A program made the translations under genes and the position numbers. From DP-36 sp036004365 (GTDB lineage: Bacteria > Desulfobacterota > Binatia > UBA9968): DNA of 64,000 nt. The stretch lies in NCBI GenBank assembly GCA_036004365.1, contig DASYRN010000184.1, positions 6,581 through 70,580 on the forward strand, read 5' to 3'. The notes under the pieces are model-generated. The model had not been told where the DNA came from and did no database searches. It was given only the letters and a program-made list of their open reading frames with translations. Every line of letters starts with the position of its first letter. The stretch's first letter is position 1. Shown piece after piece: positions 34,765-44,311 of this stretch.

Positions 34765-35139
34765 ATGAAAGACGGACTTGTTCCCGGCCTGAGTCACACG
34801 CAAACCTATGTGACGACCATGGAGATGCGGGCACAACAACTCACCTCCGATGTATTCTCAACGCCCGCGATGATCAGTCTCATGGAGATAACCTGCGTTC
34901 GATTGGTGGCACCGTACTTGGACGAAAACGAACAGACGGTCGGGATTCACGTAGATGTGCGGCATATGGCGGCTACGAAGATCGGTCAGAGCGTAACCGT
35001 CACGGCAGAGCTTTTAGAGGTAAAAGATAACAAGCTCCGATTCGCCGTATCGGCCGTGAACGATCAGCTTGTTAAGATCGGAGAGGGAACCCACCGCCGG
35101 GCGTTGATCAACACGAAGAAGTTTGCCGGTGGCTCGTGA
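34765..35139 (+). CDS. Hot-dog fold thioesterase (FlK-like)
   Basis: A 124-residue single hot-dog domain resembling fluoroacetyl-CoA thioesterase and related small acyl-CoA thioesterases: FSTPAMISLMEITC, the central GIHVDVRHMAATKIGQSV with its His, and VTAELLEVKDNKLRF. It hydrolyses an acyl-CoA in the cytoplasm. It follows the aldolase gene by 50 nt and belongs to the catabolic block. The acyl group is unknown. Confidence 0.8.
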   Translation: MKDGLVPGLSHTQTYVTTMEMRAQQLTSDVFSTPAMISLMEITCVRLVAPYLDENEQTVGIHVDVRHMAATKIGQSVTVTAELLEVKDNKLRFAVSAVNDQLVKIGEGTHRRALINTKKFAGGS

Positions 35140-35201
35140 GTCAAAGGCAAGAGGCTTGAGTGAGAGAGAAAAGGTAAGAAAGCGAGCGGCAAGGAGAAGA
35201 T

Positions 35202-35669
35202 ATGACCATGATCAAGCTAGAGCAGTCGAATCGTATTATCGAGACCATTCTCTCTCGCGGACGCGAACTCGCATGCCGGCCGTTAAGCGTTGTGATTGTC
35301 GAGCCCGGCGCCAGCGTGAAAGCGTTCCAAAAAGAGGACGAGTCCTCAATGCTGCGGTTCGAAATGGCTTACGGCAAGGCGTATGCAGCGCTCGCTTTGG
35401 GGCGGTCCTCGTCCCTCGTCCGAGTCCGCGCTGAAGAGCGGCCACTGTTCATGCAGTACGTGATCCGGGCCTCAGGCGATCGGATCTTTCCCGAAGGCGG
35501 CGGTATGCTGATCCGCGACAACGATGGCGAGGTCATCGGCGCGGTCGGTGTCACGGGAGACACACAGGAGCGCGATGAGGAGCTTGCCGCTCACGGTATC
35601 CGCGCAGCGGGCCTCAAGACCGATGAGGATTGCGCAAAGCTCGGCTCGAAAGTGCGGTTGGAAAATTGA
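35202..35669 (+). CDS. GlcG/HbpS family haem-degrading-like protein
   Basis: A 155-residue GlcG/HbpS (DUF336) domain: an N-terminal helix, LSVVIVEPGASVKAFQKED, AYGKAYAALALGRSS and the late GGGMLIRDNDGEVIGAVGVTGDT (in parts). Members bind haem or cobalamin or belong to glycolate and diol operons. AAGGAG lies 6 nt before ATG 35202. It closes the run isochorismatase-like, aldolase, thioesterase, GlcG in one direction. Confidence 0.85.
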   Translation: MTMIKLEQSNRIIETILSRGRELACRPLSVVIVEPGASVKAFQKEDESSMLRFEMAYGKAYAALALGRSSSLVRVRAEERPLFMQYVIRASGDRIFPEGGGMLIRDNDGEVIGAVGVTGDTQERDEELAAHGIRAAGLKTDEDCAKLGSKVRLEN

Positions 35670-35717
35670 GCATCACGTAAGTTGTTGAAAAATGCCCAGG
35701 TGATTTGTTGCGCCAGC

Positions 35718-35853
35718 TAAAAAGCCGTTCAATCTGTTCAATCGCTTCGCTCGGTTCAACCGCTACGCTCCGTTCAAGCCCCCACCTCTTTCCTCCCCCG
35801 CGCCGCGGGGGAGGATGAAGGAGGGGGTTGAACCGCTTGAACTGGTTGAACTA
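35718..35853. repeat. Large palindromic intergenic repeat
   Basis: GTTCAATCTGTTCAA at the left is mirrored by TTGAACTGGTTGAAC at the right. Inside, CCCCCACCTCTTTCCTCCCC and GGGGGAGGATGAAGGAGGGG flank a GCGCCGC centre. The transcript could fold into one long hairpin between the two convergent genes. It matches no protein. Confidence 0.75.
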
Positions 35854-35866
35854 AAAAAGGCCTCTG

Positions 35867-37570
35867 TTACGCAATCCAGTCGGATACCGGCGCCTTCGCC
35901 TCATGCAGCGGCTGGCAGACGACGTCCACCAGGCTCGGCCCGGCATGCGCCAGCGCTTCTTTCAGCGCCTTGCCGAGATCGCTTGGCTCGGTGACGCGCC
36001 AGCTCTTCACGCCGTAGGCGGCAGCGACCGCGGCATGGTCGGTGGTGTCGAAGTCCACAGCGAAGTAGCGAGCGCCGTAGCCCGACTTCTGCCCTGCCTT
36101 GATCCAGCCGTACGTGCCGTTCGAGATCACGATAAAGGTGATCGGTAACCTGTGGCGCACAACCGTCTCGAGCTCGCCGCAGGTGAAGCCGAAGCTGCCG
36201 TCGCCCATCACGGAGACGGACTTGACGTCAGGCCGAGCGAAATGAGCGCCGATCGCTGCGGACATCGAGTAGCCAAGCGCGCCATGGGCCCGGTTGGAGA
36301 AGAACCGGCGCCCGGTGCCGCGCACCGGATAGTAAGCGGAGAAATAGGGACACGGCGTGCCGGGATCGGCGACCACGATCGCATCCGGATCGAGTGCCTG
36401 AGTCAGTTCCGCGACGACGCGCTCCGGTCTGATCGGCTTATCCTCCGACCGCGCGAGCGCGTGGAATTTAGCGAACTTCTGCTCCTTCGCCTTTTTTACC
36501 GCCGAGGCGTCCAGCGGCCGCTGCACCGTCGCGAGCGCCTCGTTCAGCGCCGCTAGTGTTAGCTTCGCATCACCAACTAGCGGCACGTCGACGCGGTAGT
36601 TGGCGCCAAGCACCGCCGGATCCACGTCCAGGTGAATCACGTTCACCTTGTCGGGCGCGGGATGGCGCCAGCGCTCGGTGGTAACCGAGCCCGCGCGGCA
36701 GCCGACGAAGACGACCAGATCCACCTCATCGACGACGGCGCGCGTCTCGGGCGTGCCGCCGTTCGAGCCGACGACGCCGATAGCGAGGGGGTGCTCCTCT
36801 GAGATCGAACCCTTGCCGCTGACGCTGGTCGCGACGGGGGCCGAGAGTCGCTCCGCTAGCTGGAGAAGCTCCTGCTCCGCTCCGGCGATCACCACGCCGC
36901 CGCCACAGACGAAGACCGGACGCGACGCGGTGCGCAACAGTTTCGCCGCGAGCTCGACGAAGAACGGGTCCGGCGCGACGCGATGCGCTGGATATTGTCC
37001 GAGGCTCCCTTCACCCCACACGTCGTTCCGATCGACCGGTCCGTTCTGCACGTCGAAGGGCAGAGCGATGTGTGTGGCGCCCGGCCGGCCCGTGGTCATT
37101 TCGTTGAATGCAGCGCGGAAGACGCGCGGGATGTCCTGCGAGCGGTCGAGCACCGCGTTCCATTTCGTGACCGGTCGCATGAGAGCGCCCTGGTCGAGCT
37201 CCGTAAGCGTGTAACGCCCGCGCGCGGAGACGGAGATGTCGCTGTTGATGCAAAGCACCGGCACTGAAGATTCGTTCGCTTCGGCGAGACCCGGAAGGAT
37301 ATAGGTCGCCCCGCCGCCGCTCGGCCCTTCGCACACGCCGACCTTGCCCGAGACGCGCGCGTAACCGTCCGCCATGTAGGCCGCGGAGCGCTCGTCGCGC
37401 GTGAGGATATGGCGCATGCCGTGCTTAAGCCGCGCCAGCGCGTCGTAGAACGGCAAACTGGTGTCGCCGCACAAGCCGAAGATGATCTCGACGCCGTGCG
37501 CCTTTAGCATTTCGACCACGGCTTCGGCACCGGTGATTGTGCCGCCCTTTGCCTCGATAGGCTTATTCAT
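35867..37570 (-). CDS. ThDP-dependent enzyme (acetolactate synthase/benzoylformate decarboxylase family)
   Basis: A 567-residue protein with the three domains of this family. N-terminal PYR domain with the catalytic Glu in TRDERSAAYMADGYAR, central nucleotide-binding-like domain (about residues 200-340, PVFVCGGGVVIAG), C-terminal PP domain with the ThDP motif GDGSFGFTCGELETV ... NGTYGWI. The ORF opens at 37609. ATG 37570 gives the usual length. Substrate is a 2-keto acid or oxalyl-like acyl group; family resemblance alone cannot separate acetolactate synthase from decarboxylases. It lies after the hydroxyacid dehydrogenase on the same strand. Confidence 0.85.
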   Translation of the reverse strand: MNKPIEAKGGTITGAEAVVEMLKAHGVEIIFGLCGDTSLPFYDALARLKHGMRHILTRDERSAAYMADGYARVSGKVGVCEGPSGGGATYILPGLAEANESSVPVLCINSDISVSARGRYTLTELDQGALMRPVTKWNAVLDRSQDIPRVFRAAFNEMTTGRPGATHIALPFDVQNGPVDRNDVWGEGSLGQYPAHRVAPDPFFVELAAKLLRTASRPVFVCGGGVVIAGAEQELLQLAERLSAPVATSVSGKGSISEEHPLAIGVVGSNGGTPETRAVVDEVDLVVFVGCRAGSVTTERWRHPAPDKVNVIHLDVDPAVLGANYRVDVPLVGDAKLTLAALNEALATVQRPLDASAVKKAKEQKFAKFHALARSEDKPIRPERVVAELTQALDPDAIVVADPGTPCPYFSAYYPVRGTGRRFFSNRAHGALGYSMSAAIGAHFARPDVKSVSVMGDGSFGFTCGELETVVRHRLPITFIVISNGTYGWIKAGQKSGYGARYFAVDFDTTDHAAVAAAYGVKSWRVTEPSDLGKALKEALAHAGPSLVDVVCQPLHEAKAPVSDWIA

Positions 37571-37626
37571 TTCAGCGTGACGGTAGCCGACGAGGTGCTC
37601 GGATGTCAACTTTCACCCCTCACGCC

Positions 37627-38619
37627 TCACGGCTCTCGCCTCACGCCTATTTTTGCGACCGCTTCGGGATTGATCACGTTGATGGGATTGCCGCCTGCGT
37701 AGGCGAGGATTTGATCGACTACGAGTCCGTAGTAAAGCTCATAGTTCTCCTTCTCGACGTAGCCCAGGTGAGGCGTGGCGAGCACGTTATCCATTTTAAG
37801 CAGCGGGTGAGCTGCGCCGATCACGGGCTCGTCTTCAAAGACATCCACCGCTGCACAGCCCGGGCGACCGGCCTTTAGCGCCGCGAACAGGGCGCCTTCG
37901 GCGATGATCCCGGCGCGGCTCGTATTCACGATAAGCGCCGCGGGATTCATGCGCTCCAGATCCTCGCGTGTGACGATGCCGCGCGTCTCAGCGTTGAGCG
38001 GGAGATGGAGACTCAGGATGTCGCTTTCGGCGAAGAAAACTTTTCGGCTTTCCGCGACCTCGTATCCGGCCTCTCTCGCGCGCGCCAGCGATCCCTCCCG
38101 CCCCCAGCACAGTACGCGCGCGCCAAACGCCCGCCCCACATTTGCCACCAGGCTGCCGATGCGGCCATAGGCGTAGATGCCGAGCGTTTTTCCCTTCACG
38201 CTAACCCCAACCGTCGACTGCCAGTGTCCCTCTCGCAGCCGCCGCACTTCGTACGGGATATGCCGCAGCGCGGCGAGAATGAGGCCCCAGGTAAGCTCCG
38301 CGGTCGGGTGCGCAGTGGCCTTGCCAGCCGCCGAGACTAGGACGCCGTGCTCGGTGCAGGCGTCGATGTCGATGTGTCCGGTGCTTCGCCCGGTCTGGCT
38401 GATCAATCTGAGCTTGGGCAGGCGCTCGATCAGCGCGCGTGGAAAAGGCGAGCGCGCTTGGGTCAGGATGACCGCTTCGGCCTCTTTCAACCGTTCGGCG
38501 AGACGAGCCGGATCCTTTTCTGTATCGTTATAGATCAGGACTTCATGCCCCTTGAGCTTCGGGTAGCACCGAAGCGTGCGGAATGCGTCTTGATAGTCAT
38601 CTATCACGGCGATCTTCAT
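37627..38619 (-). CDS. D-2-hydroxyacid dehydrogenase (NAD-dependent)
   Basis: A 330-residue enzyme of the D-isomer-specific hydroxyacid dehydrogenase family. The nucleotide-binding motif is altered (GIYAYGRIGSLVA instead of GxGxxG), while catalytic Arg (NTSRAGI), Glu (FEDEPV) and His (TPHLGYVEKENYELYY) are intact. It would interconvert a 2-hydroxy and a 2-keto acid. The next gene downstream on the same strand is the ThDP enzyme, which fits 2-keto acid use. The last residues are encoded by a CTCACGCCTCACG-type short repeat and may not be native. Confidence 0.87.
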   Translation of the reverse strand: MKIAVIDDYQDAFRTLRCYPKLKGHEVLIYNDTEKDPARLAERLKEAEAVILTQARSPFPRALIERLPKLRLISQTGRSTGHIDIDACTEHGVLVSAAGKATAHPTAELTWGLILAALRHIPYEVRRLREGHWQSTVGVSVKGKTLGIYAYGRIGSLVANVGRAFGARVLCWGREGSLARAREAGYEVAESRKVFFAESDILSLHLPLNAETRGIVTREDLERMNPAALIVNTSRAGIIAEGALFAALKAGRPGCAAVDVFEDEPVIGAAHPLLKMDNVLATPHLGYVEKENYELYYGLVVDQILAYAGGNPINVINPEAVAKIGVRREP

Positions 38620-38636
38620 CGATGCCCTAGCAGGCT

Positions 38637-39000
38637 GCTGAAATCCTTCGACGCTGCTCAGGATGAACGGCTAAGAAATAGAGTTTAATGTATATCCCTC
38701 CGCTCATGGTGAGCCCGTCGAACCATCGATCGCCTCGCTCCGAAGCGTGCTCGTGCTTGGAAACTCCGTGCTCGTGATCGTGGTAAGAAACGACCACGAA
38801 AGCCCGGAGGACCGCTTCGTGGTGACACGAACACGAATCACGAAGCTCGCGCGCCTCGCCTCTGAGATCTTTTTGCACAGCCTGCTGAAAAACACACTTC
38901 TCATGCTTCGACGGACTCAGCATGAACGGAAAATTGTAAACAATTTCAAGTCCCGTTCGCCCTGAGCTCTGTCGAAGGGCGAACGCACACTCTGAAGAAT
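38637..39000. repeat. Intergenic repeats with GTTCGCCCTGAGC...GGGCGAAC hairpin
   Basis: GCTGCTGAAATCCTTCGACGC and TGCTGAAAAACACACTTCTC parts occur twice. A perfect 9-bp stem, GTTCGCCCT/AGGGCGAAC, with CGAGCTC-like loop bases lies at about 38952-38982. The middle (about 38740-38860) is rich in GCTCGTG/CACGA inverted repeats. A related hairpin copy is at 58336-58400. This CCTGAGC..GTCGAAGG hairpin type is a known dispersed repeat in many uncultured bacteria. Confidence 0.7.
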
Positions 39001-39084
39001 TACTGACAATCGGGCCGCCATGCAACCTGAAGCGTTGACCGAATTCACTACATGTATATAGAATGCAACCGCTCTTGAGACGGT

Positions 39085-39146
39085 AAGGCGTGAAAGGTCA
39101 GGGGTAAGGGGAAACCCCTAACGCCTGACGCCTAACCCCTAACGCC
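39085..39146. repeat. Degenerate CCTAACG short repeats with hairpin
   Basis: AGGGGTAAGGGGAAACCCCTAACGCCTGACGCCTAACCCCTAACGCC in pieces: period of about seven bases, and the first part folds on itself. It lies just before the ribosome site of the tctC-like gene. Confidence 0.6.
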
Positions 39147-39178
39147 GGTACCTGTTTTGGATAAAGGAGGAGGGCGAA

Positions 39179-40153
39179 ATGAAGTGCAAAATGAAAAGTC
39201 TCTCCGCAATGGTGCTGGTTTGTGCGGTCGCGCTGTATTCCGGGATGGCAGCGGCGCAGAGCTATCCGAGTAAGCCGGTGCGCCTCATCATTCCTTTTCC
39301 GCCGGGCGGGAGCAACGACATCGTCGGGCGCTTCATCGCCACGAAATTGACTGAACGGCTCGGCAAGCAAGTGGTCGCGGACAACCGCGGCGGGGCAGGA
39401 GGCGTCATCGGCACTGAAGCCGCGGCGAAATCGGAGCCCGATGGCCACACTCTGCTCATCATCTCTTCTGCATATGCGATTAATACTTCACTTCAGAAGC
39501 TGCCCTACGATCCGGCCAAGGCCTTCACCCCGGTCGCCAAGCTAGGAACCGGCCCGAGCGCCCTCACCGTCTTTCCGGGCCTTCCGGTCAACTCGGTGAA
39601 AGAGCTCGTCGCGCTCGCCAAGGAAAAGCCCGGCCAGTTGAATTTCGCGGCGTCGGGCGTCGGCACCTTTCAGCATCTCGGAACCGAGCTCTTCAAGATG
39701 ATGGCTGGGATCGACATTGGTATCGTCCAGTTCAAAGGCGGCGGCCCCGCGATGATCGATGTGATGGGAGGCCATACTCATGCCACGATCGGCTCGCTCA
39801 TTCAGTCTATGCCTCATATCAAGTCCGCCAAGCTCAAGGCGCTAGGCACCGGCGGATCGAAGCGCAGCGTCTCCTTGCCTGATGTGCCGACGATTGCCGA
39901 GGCCGGCGTTCGGGGCTACGAAGCGAACAACTGGTGGGGCATCCTTGTCCCCGCCGGCACGCCGGGCTCGATCGTTGATAGGCTGCACAAGGAGCTCTCG
40001 GTGATCCTGAGCTCGGCGGAAACACAGAAGCTCTTCCTGGATCAAGGCGCGGAGATAGACAAATTGGGCCCGGCCGAGTTCGGCCCGTACATAGCGGCCG
40101 AAACGACTAAATGGGGGCGGGTCATCAAAGAGGGCAACATCAAAGCGGAGTAA
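39179..40153 (+). CDS. tctC: Tripartite tricarboxylate transporter substrate-binding protein (Bug/TctC family)
   Basis: A 324-residue periplasmic binding protein with a signal peptide (1-26, ending AAAQ) and the Bug-family pattern: YPSKPVRLIIPFPPGGSND, VVADNRGGAGGVIGTEAAAK, PDGHTLL and a late GILVPAGTPGSIVDRLH. It captures a carboxylate for the TctAB permease encoded just downstream, so this is a complete TTT system, unlike the orphans at 53-56 kb. AAAGGAGGA precedes the ATG. Confidence 0.9.
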   Translation: MKCKMKSLSAMVLVCAVALYSGMAAAQSYPSKPVRLIIPFPPGGSNDIVGRFIATKLTERLGKQVVADNRGGAGGVIGTEAAAKSEPDGHTLLIISSAYAINTSLQKLPYDPAKAFTPVAKLGTGPSALTVFPGLPVNSVKELVALAKEKPGQLNFAASGVGTFQHLGTELFKMMAGIDIGIVQFKGGGPAMIDVMGGHTHATIGSLIQSMPHIKSAKLKALGTGGSKRSVSLPDVPTIAEAGVRGYEANNWWGILVPAGTPGSIVDRLHKELSVILSSAETQKLFLDQGAEIDKLGPAEFGPYIAAETTKWGRVIKEGNIKAE

Positions 40154-40154
40154 A

Positions 40155-40290
40155 AGTGGGGGATTCACCGCAGAGGGCTAGCGCGGCAGAGCCGCTACCG
40201 AAACTCGGAGTATCTCGCGCAAAGACGCAAAGGCCGCAAAGAAAAATACGATCCCGAACTTGGCGTTCTTGGCGCCTTGGCGCGAGCAAC
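40155..40290. repeat. Intergenic GCAAAGACGCAAAGG / TTGGCGCCTTGGCG repeat
   Basis: CGCAAAGACGCAAAGGCCGC at about 40219-40238 and GGCGTTCTTGGCGCCTTGGC at about 40262-40281 are the two arms of a repeat type dispersed in many bacterial genomes. The gap 40154-40367 between tctC and tctB holds nothing else. Confidence 0.65.
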
Positions 40291-40367
40291 CCCCGTCTTC
40301 GAGTGCGCCTGGCCACTGGAAAATTTGCGCAAACTGCGAAAACCCGGCTCTGTAACATACCATTCGA

Positions 40368-40820
40368 ATGAAGATCGAGTTGCGCAACAACAAGGATTTC
40401 TGGGCCGGCATCATGTTGATCGGGATCGGCGCCGCGTCGATTTTCTTCGCTCGTGGTTACCCGTTCGGCACTACGATACGCATGGGACCGGGCTACTTCC
40501 CGAGCATGCTCGGCGGCATTCTCGTCCTGTTCGGCATCTACGTCGTGGTCATGGGGCTGCGCAGGGGCGAGAAGATTCAGAGTCACTGTTCGCTCCGGGC
40601 CCTCATCGTGCTGCCGCTCTCGGTGGTCGCGTTCGGGGTTTTGATGAACCATGCCGGCTTCATACCGGCGCTGGCGGTCCTTGTCTTCGGGTCAGCGTCC
40701 GCGGGCAGGGAGTTCAAGTTCGTCGAGGTTTTGCTGCTTACCGTGATCTTGACCGGGCTTTCGGTCGCCGTATTCATCTCGGGCCTTGGCCTGCCGTACC
40801 CATTGATCAAGGGCTTCTGA
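40368..40820 (+). CDS. tctB: Tripartite tricarboxylate transporter small membrane subunit
   Basis: A 150-residue protein with four membrane segments and the TctB pattern at the start (NKDFWAGIMLIGIGAASIFFA, GTTIRMGPGYFPSMLGGILV in parts). It forms the permease with TctA, encoded 10 nt downstream. No strong ribosome site is seen for ATG 40368. Confidence 0.88.
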   Translation: MKIELRNNKDFWAGIMLIGIGAASIFFARGYPFGTTIRMGPGYFPSMLGGILVLFGIYVVVMGLRRGEKIQSHCSLRALIVLPLSVVAFGVLMNHAGFIPALAVLVFGSASAGREFKFVEVLLLTVILTGLSVAVFISGLGLPYPLIKGF

Positions 40821-40830
40821 CAATCGCGTC

Positions 40831-42330
40831 ATGGAACTCTTCAACCACCTGATTTTCGGGTTCAGCGTGGCGCTGTCGCTGCAAAACCTGCTCTACTGCT
40901 TGATCGGCGTGCTGGTGGGCACCTTGATCGGCGTCCTGCCGGGCATCGGGCCGATGGCGACCATTGCGATGCTGCTGCCGCTCACCTTCAACGTACCGGC
41001 GGTACCGGCAATGATCATGCTGGCCGGCATTTACTACGGCGCCATGTACGGTGGCTCGACCACGTCGATCCTGGTCAACCTCCCGGGCGAGACGGCCGCG
41101 GTGGTCACGTGCATCGACGGCTATCAGATGGCGCGGCAGGGGCGCGCCGGCGCGGCTCTCGCGATCGCGGCCATCGGCTCATTTTTCGCCGGCACCGTCT
41201 GCACCTTGCTGATCGCGCTGTTCGGCCCGCCGCTCGCTGAGTTCGCGCTGAAGTTCAGTTCAGCGGAATATTTCTCGCTGATGCTGATGGGTCTGGTCGC
41301 CGCGGCGGTGCTCGCGCACGGCGACATGGCCAAGTCACTCGCCATGGTGGTGGTGGGGTTGCTACTCGGGATCGTGGGTGCCGATGTCAATTCCGGGGTC
41401 AAGCGTTTCTCCTTCGGATTCTACGAGCTGGCGGACGGCATCGGCGTCGTGACTATCGCCGTGGGGGTGTTCGCGGTGGGCGAAATCATCAGCAACCTGA
41501 GCGACCCTGAAGAGCGCCGCGTCTTCACCTCCAAGGTGACGAACCTCTTCCCGACCAAAGAGGACCTGAAGCGCTCTTTTGGCCCGATTGTCAGGGGGAC
41601 CGGGGTCGGGGCATTCTTCGGCGTACTGCCCGGCACCACGCCAGCGATCGCCTCGTTCTCGTCCTACATGGTCGAGAAGAAGCTTGCCAAGGAGCCGTCG
41701 CGTTTTGGCCACGGCGCTATCGAGGGAGTAGCAGGGCCCGAGTCCGCCAACAACGCGGACGCGCAGTGCAAGTTTATCCCGATGCTCACCTTAGGGATTC
41801 CCGCAAGCGGGACGATGGCTCTGATGCTCGGTGCGCTCATGATTTACGGCATTGCGCCCGGCCCACAGGTGATGACCGAGAAGCCCGATCTCTTCTGGGG
41901 ACTGATCGCGAGCATGTGGATCGGCAACGTGATGCTGGTCGTGCTCAACCTGCCTTTGATCGGCATGTGGGTGAGCCTGCTCAAGGTCCCCTATCGCCTG
42001 CTCTTCCCCGCGATCATGGTGTTCTCAGCGATCGGCATCTACAGCGTGAACAACAGCTCGTTCGATATCTATCTCATGGCGATCTTCGGCATCCTCGGAA
42101 TCGTTTGGAGGATGCTCGACTGTAGCCCGGTGCCGATGATGCTCGGGTTCGTGCTCGGGCCGATGGTGGAGGAAAACCTGCGGCGGGCGTTGCAGGTCTC
42201 GCGCGGAGATCTCTCGGTGTTCGTCACGCGGCCTATCAGCCTCGGGTTCATCGTCGCCACGGTTTTGATCCTGATCGTGATGGCGGCGCCGACCGTGCGC
42301 AAACGGTGGGGAGCCGCTGCCGCAGGTTGA
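40831..42330 (+). CDS. tctA: Tripartite tricarboxylate transporter large membrane subunit
   Basis: A 499-residue protein with about twelve membrane segments and the TctA signatures: GTLIGVLPGIGPMATIAMLL, YYGAMYGGSTTSILVNLPGE, GIPASGTMALMLGALMIYG and the late LGPMVEENLRRAL. It is the channel-forming part of the TTT importer, driven by the proton or sodium gradient. Neighbouring ThDP enzyme and hydroxyacid dehydrogenase genes suggest that the substrate is a hydroxy, keto or dicarboxylic acid. Confidence 0.92.
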   Translation: MELFNHLIFGFSVALSLQNLLYCLIGVLVGTLIGVLPGIGPMATIAMLLPLTFNVPAVPAMIMLAGIYYGAMYGGSTTSILVNLPGETAAVVTCIDGYQMARQGRAGAALAIAAIGSFFAGTVCTLLIALFGPPLAEFALKFSSAEYFSLMLMGLVAAAVLAHGDMAKSLAMVVVGLLLGIVGADVNSGVKRFSFGFYELADGIGVVTIAVGVFAVGEIISNLSDPEERRVFTSKVTNLFPTKEDLKRSFGPIVRGTGVGAFFGVLPGTTPAIASFSSYMVEKKLAKEPSRFGHGAIEGVAGPESANNADAQCKFIPMLTLGIPASGTMALMLGALMIYGIAPGPQVMTEKPDLFWGLIASMWIGNVMLVVLNLPLIGMWVSLLKVPYRLLFPAIMVFSAIGIYSVNNSSFDIYLMAIFGILGIVWRMLDCSPVPMMLGFVLGPMVEENLRRALQVSRGDLSVFVTRPISLGFIVATVLILIVMAAPTVRKRWGAAAAG

Positions 42331-42449
42331 TCGCGTGAAAGCGAGAGTGTTGAAAAGCGTTGTTTGCAGGTCAGACGGGAACGCGCAGAGTTTGACATTT
42401 CTGGAGTGTGTTACTGCTGAGGTTTATGCATGCCCCCGGGGATTTTTCT

Positions 42450-42545
42450 TATTCTCTCTCCCCTGGAGGGAGAGAGTTAGAGTGAGGGGGCAAGAAAATT
42501 TGGGGCACCCTCACCTCAATCCTCTCCCGTCGAGGGAGAGGAGGT
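42450..42545. repeat. CTCTCCC / GGGAGAG palindromic intergenic repeat
   Basis: CTCTCTCCCCTGGAGGGAGAG, then GTGAGGGGGC ... GCACCCTCACCTCAATCC, then CTCTCCCGTCGAGGGAGAG. This element (two small palindromes around a shared stem) is a well-known dispersed repeat in proteobacterial and other genomes. The rest of the gap 42331-42654 shows no gene. Confidence 0.8.
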
Positions 42546-42654
42546 AAATCGGGTAGTGATTGCCACGTGCCAGCGCAAGATGATGTTAGCCTGAGGCTAA
42601 TCACAAATTAAGCCTCCGCCGAGGCGGACGTACATGACTGAATAAGGAAATACC

Positions 42655-44272
42655 GTGACTACTGTTGTACAACTCATCTCGAACATGCTGAAGCGCGAGG
42701 GCGTCCAATACCTTTTTGGAATCCCAGGCGGGGGCGGCACCATTGACCTGCTCGACGCCACTGAGAAGGACGGCATCCGGTTCGTTCTAAACAGCCACGA
42801 AACGGCGTCCGCCGTGATGGCCTGTACTATTGCGGAGCTGACCGGAATCCCCCGGTGTCGTGGCGACGTCTATATCGCCCGGCGTCACCAATGTGGCCAA
42901 CGGTGTCGCTTATGCCTATCTGGAGCGCGCGCCGCTCCTGGTCCTGTCGGATAGCTATCCATGGGGCGCGAGCCAGGTGGTGCTCCGGCAGACGCTAAAC
43001 CACAGGCAGCTCTTTCAAGGGATTACCAAATGGACAGCGTCTCTCTCCGCGGAGTGGGCCCACGAGATGCTGCAGCGGGCCTTCCGCACCACCTTGGAGG
43101 ACCGACCCGGCCCTGTTCAGCTGGATATCCCCGACGATGTGGCCCAGCAGTCGGTGGCGGATAAGCCACTGCCTTCGGTTACGAAGCAGGTGATGACCCG
43201 CCTGTACGCGGAGGAGCCGGCGGGGTTCAATCGAGTGGTGGGTAGAATTCAGGAGGCGAAGGCGCCGGTCATTATCGTTGGCATGGGGCTACGCTGGGAT
43301 AAAGCCTACCCGCAACTGCAGAGGCTGGTGGAGCGGATCGGGACGCTCGTCTTCTGTACCCCCAAAGTAAAGGGGGCGCTGCCGGAGAATCATTCCTACT
43401 CGGCCGGCATCTTCATCGGCGGCAAGCTCGAGATGGAGATTCTGGGCAAGGCCGATCTCATCATTGGCGTGGGATTGGATCCCGCCGACATGCTGGCGAA
43501 GCCGTGGAAGTACACTCAGCCCCTTATCGCCATCGATCGGGTCAGCAATTACAACGAGATCTACCATGCGGAGATGGAGCTGGTGGGCAATATCGCCGAG
43601 ATCCTCTCGATGCTGACCGACGCGCTGTCTGCGGAGCACAAGTGGGACGAGAGCGTAGCTCCAGCTTACCGAAAGAAAGTCTACGATGCCTTGGCCCTGC
43701 CCACACAGGGGCTGGCGCCGTTCCGGGTCTTCGATGTCACCAGGGAACTCACCGCCGATGACGTGATCCTGACCACCGACGTCGGGGCTTCCAAGCTGCT
43801 GCTGAGCCAGATCTGGCGCCCCTATCAGCCGAACTCCGTGCTGATGTCCAACCCGTTGGGCAGCATGGGCTGCGGCGTTCCCGCGGCCATCGCGGCCAAG
43901 CTTGTCTTCCCGAACCGGCAGGTGGTCTCGCTGTGCGGAGATGGTGGCTTCTGGATGCGGATGGCGGAATTGCAGACGGCAATGGAGTTGGGCGTGGGTC
44001 CGGTGATCGTCGTGCTCAACGACCAGGCTCTCAGCCAGATCAAGATCAAGCAGGTTAAGAAAGGGCTGGCGGTGGTCGGCACCGAGTTCCGCAATCCAAA
44101 CTACATCAAGATCGCCGAGGCTTTCGGGGGCAGAGGGACCTCCGTCGGTACCGAAGCGGAGTATGCTGCCGCGCTGAAGGAGGCATTGCGTTCCAGCACA
44201 CTCACCGTCATCGAGGCTCGGATCGATCCCAGCCAGTACGCCGCCCAGTTCGATGTGATCCGCGAGTTGTGA
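42655..44272 (+). pseudogene. ThDP-dependent enzyme (acetolactate synthase family), split by a +1 frameshift
   Basis: The first 65 codons (MTTVVQLISNMLKREGVQYLFGIPGG ... TIAELTGIP in pieces) and the rest (from VVATSISPGVTNVANG) lie in different frames. The switch is at a run of five C at 42849-42853: with four C the reading is continuous (TGIP-GVVATS). The catalytic Glu (NSHETASAVMA) is before the break. After it come the central domain (APVIIVGMGLRWDK) and the ThDP motif GDGGFWMRMAELQTA ... LNDQALSQIK. If repaired, about 538 residues. Either a sequencing error in the C run or a recent pseudogene. It stands directly after tctA and may have served the transported acid. Confidence 0.83.
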
Positions 44273-44311
44273 TCGGCCGCTCGCCTCTTTTTTCCTTTTT
44301 TCGTTTGATTT

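Noticed and set aside
35718..35853. Insertion sequence
   Set aside because: The palindrome has no transposase and no target duplication that I can see; it fits a dispersed palindromic repeat.
36648..37214. Plus-strand ORF of 188 codons
   Set aside because: Shadow of the ThDP enzyme on the minus strand.
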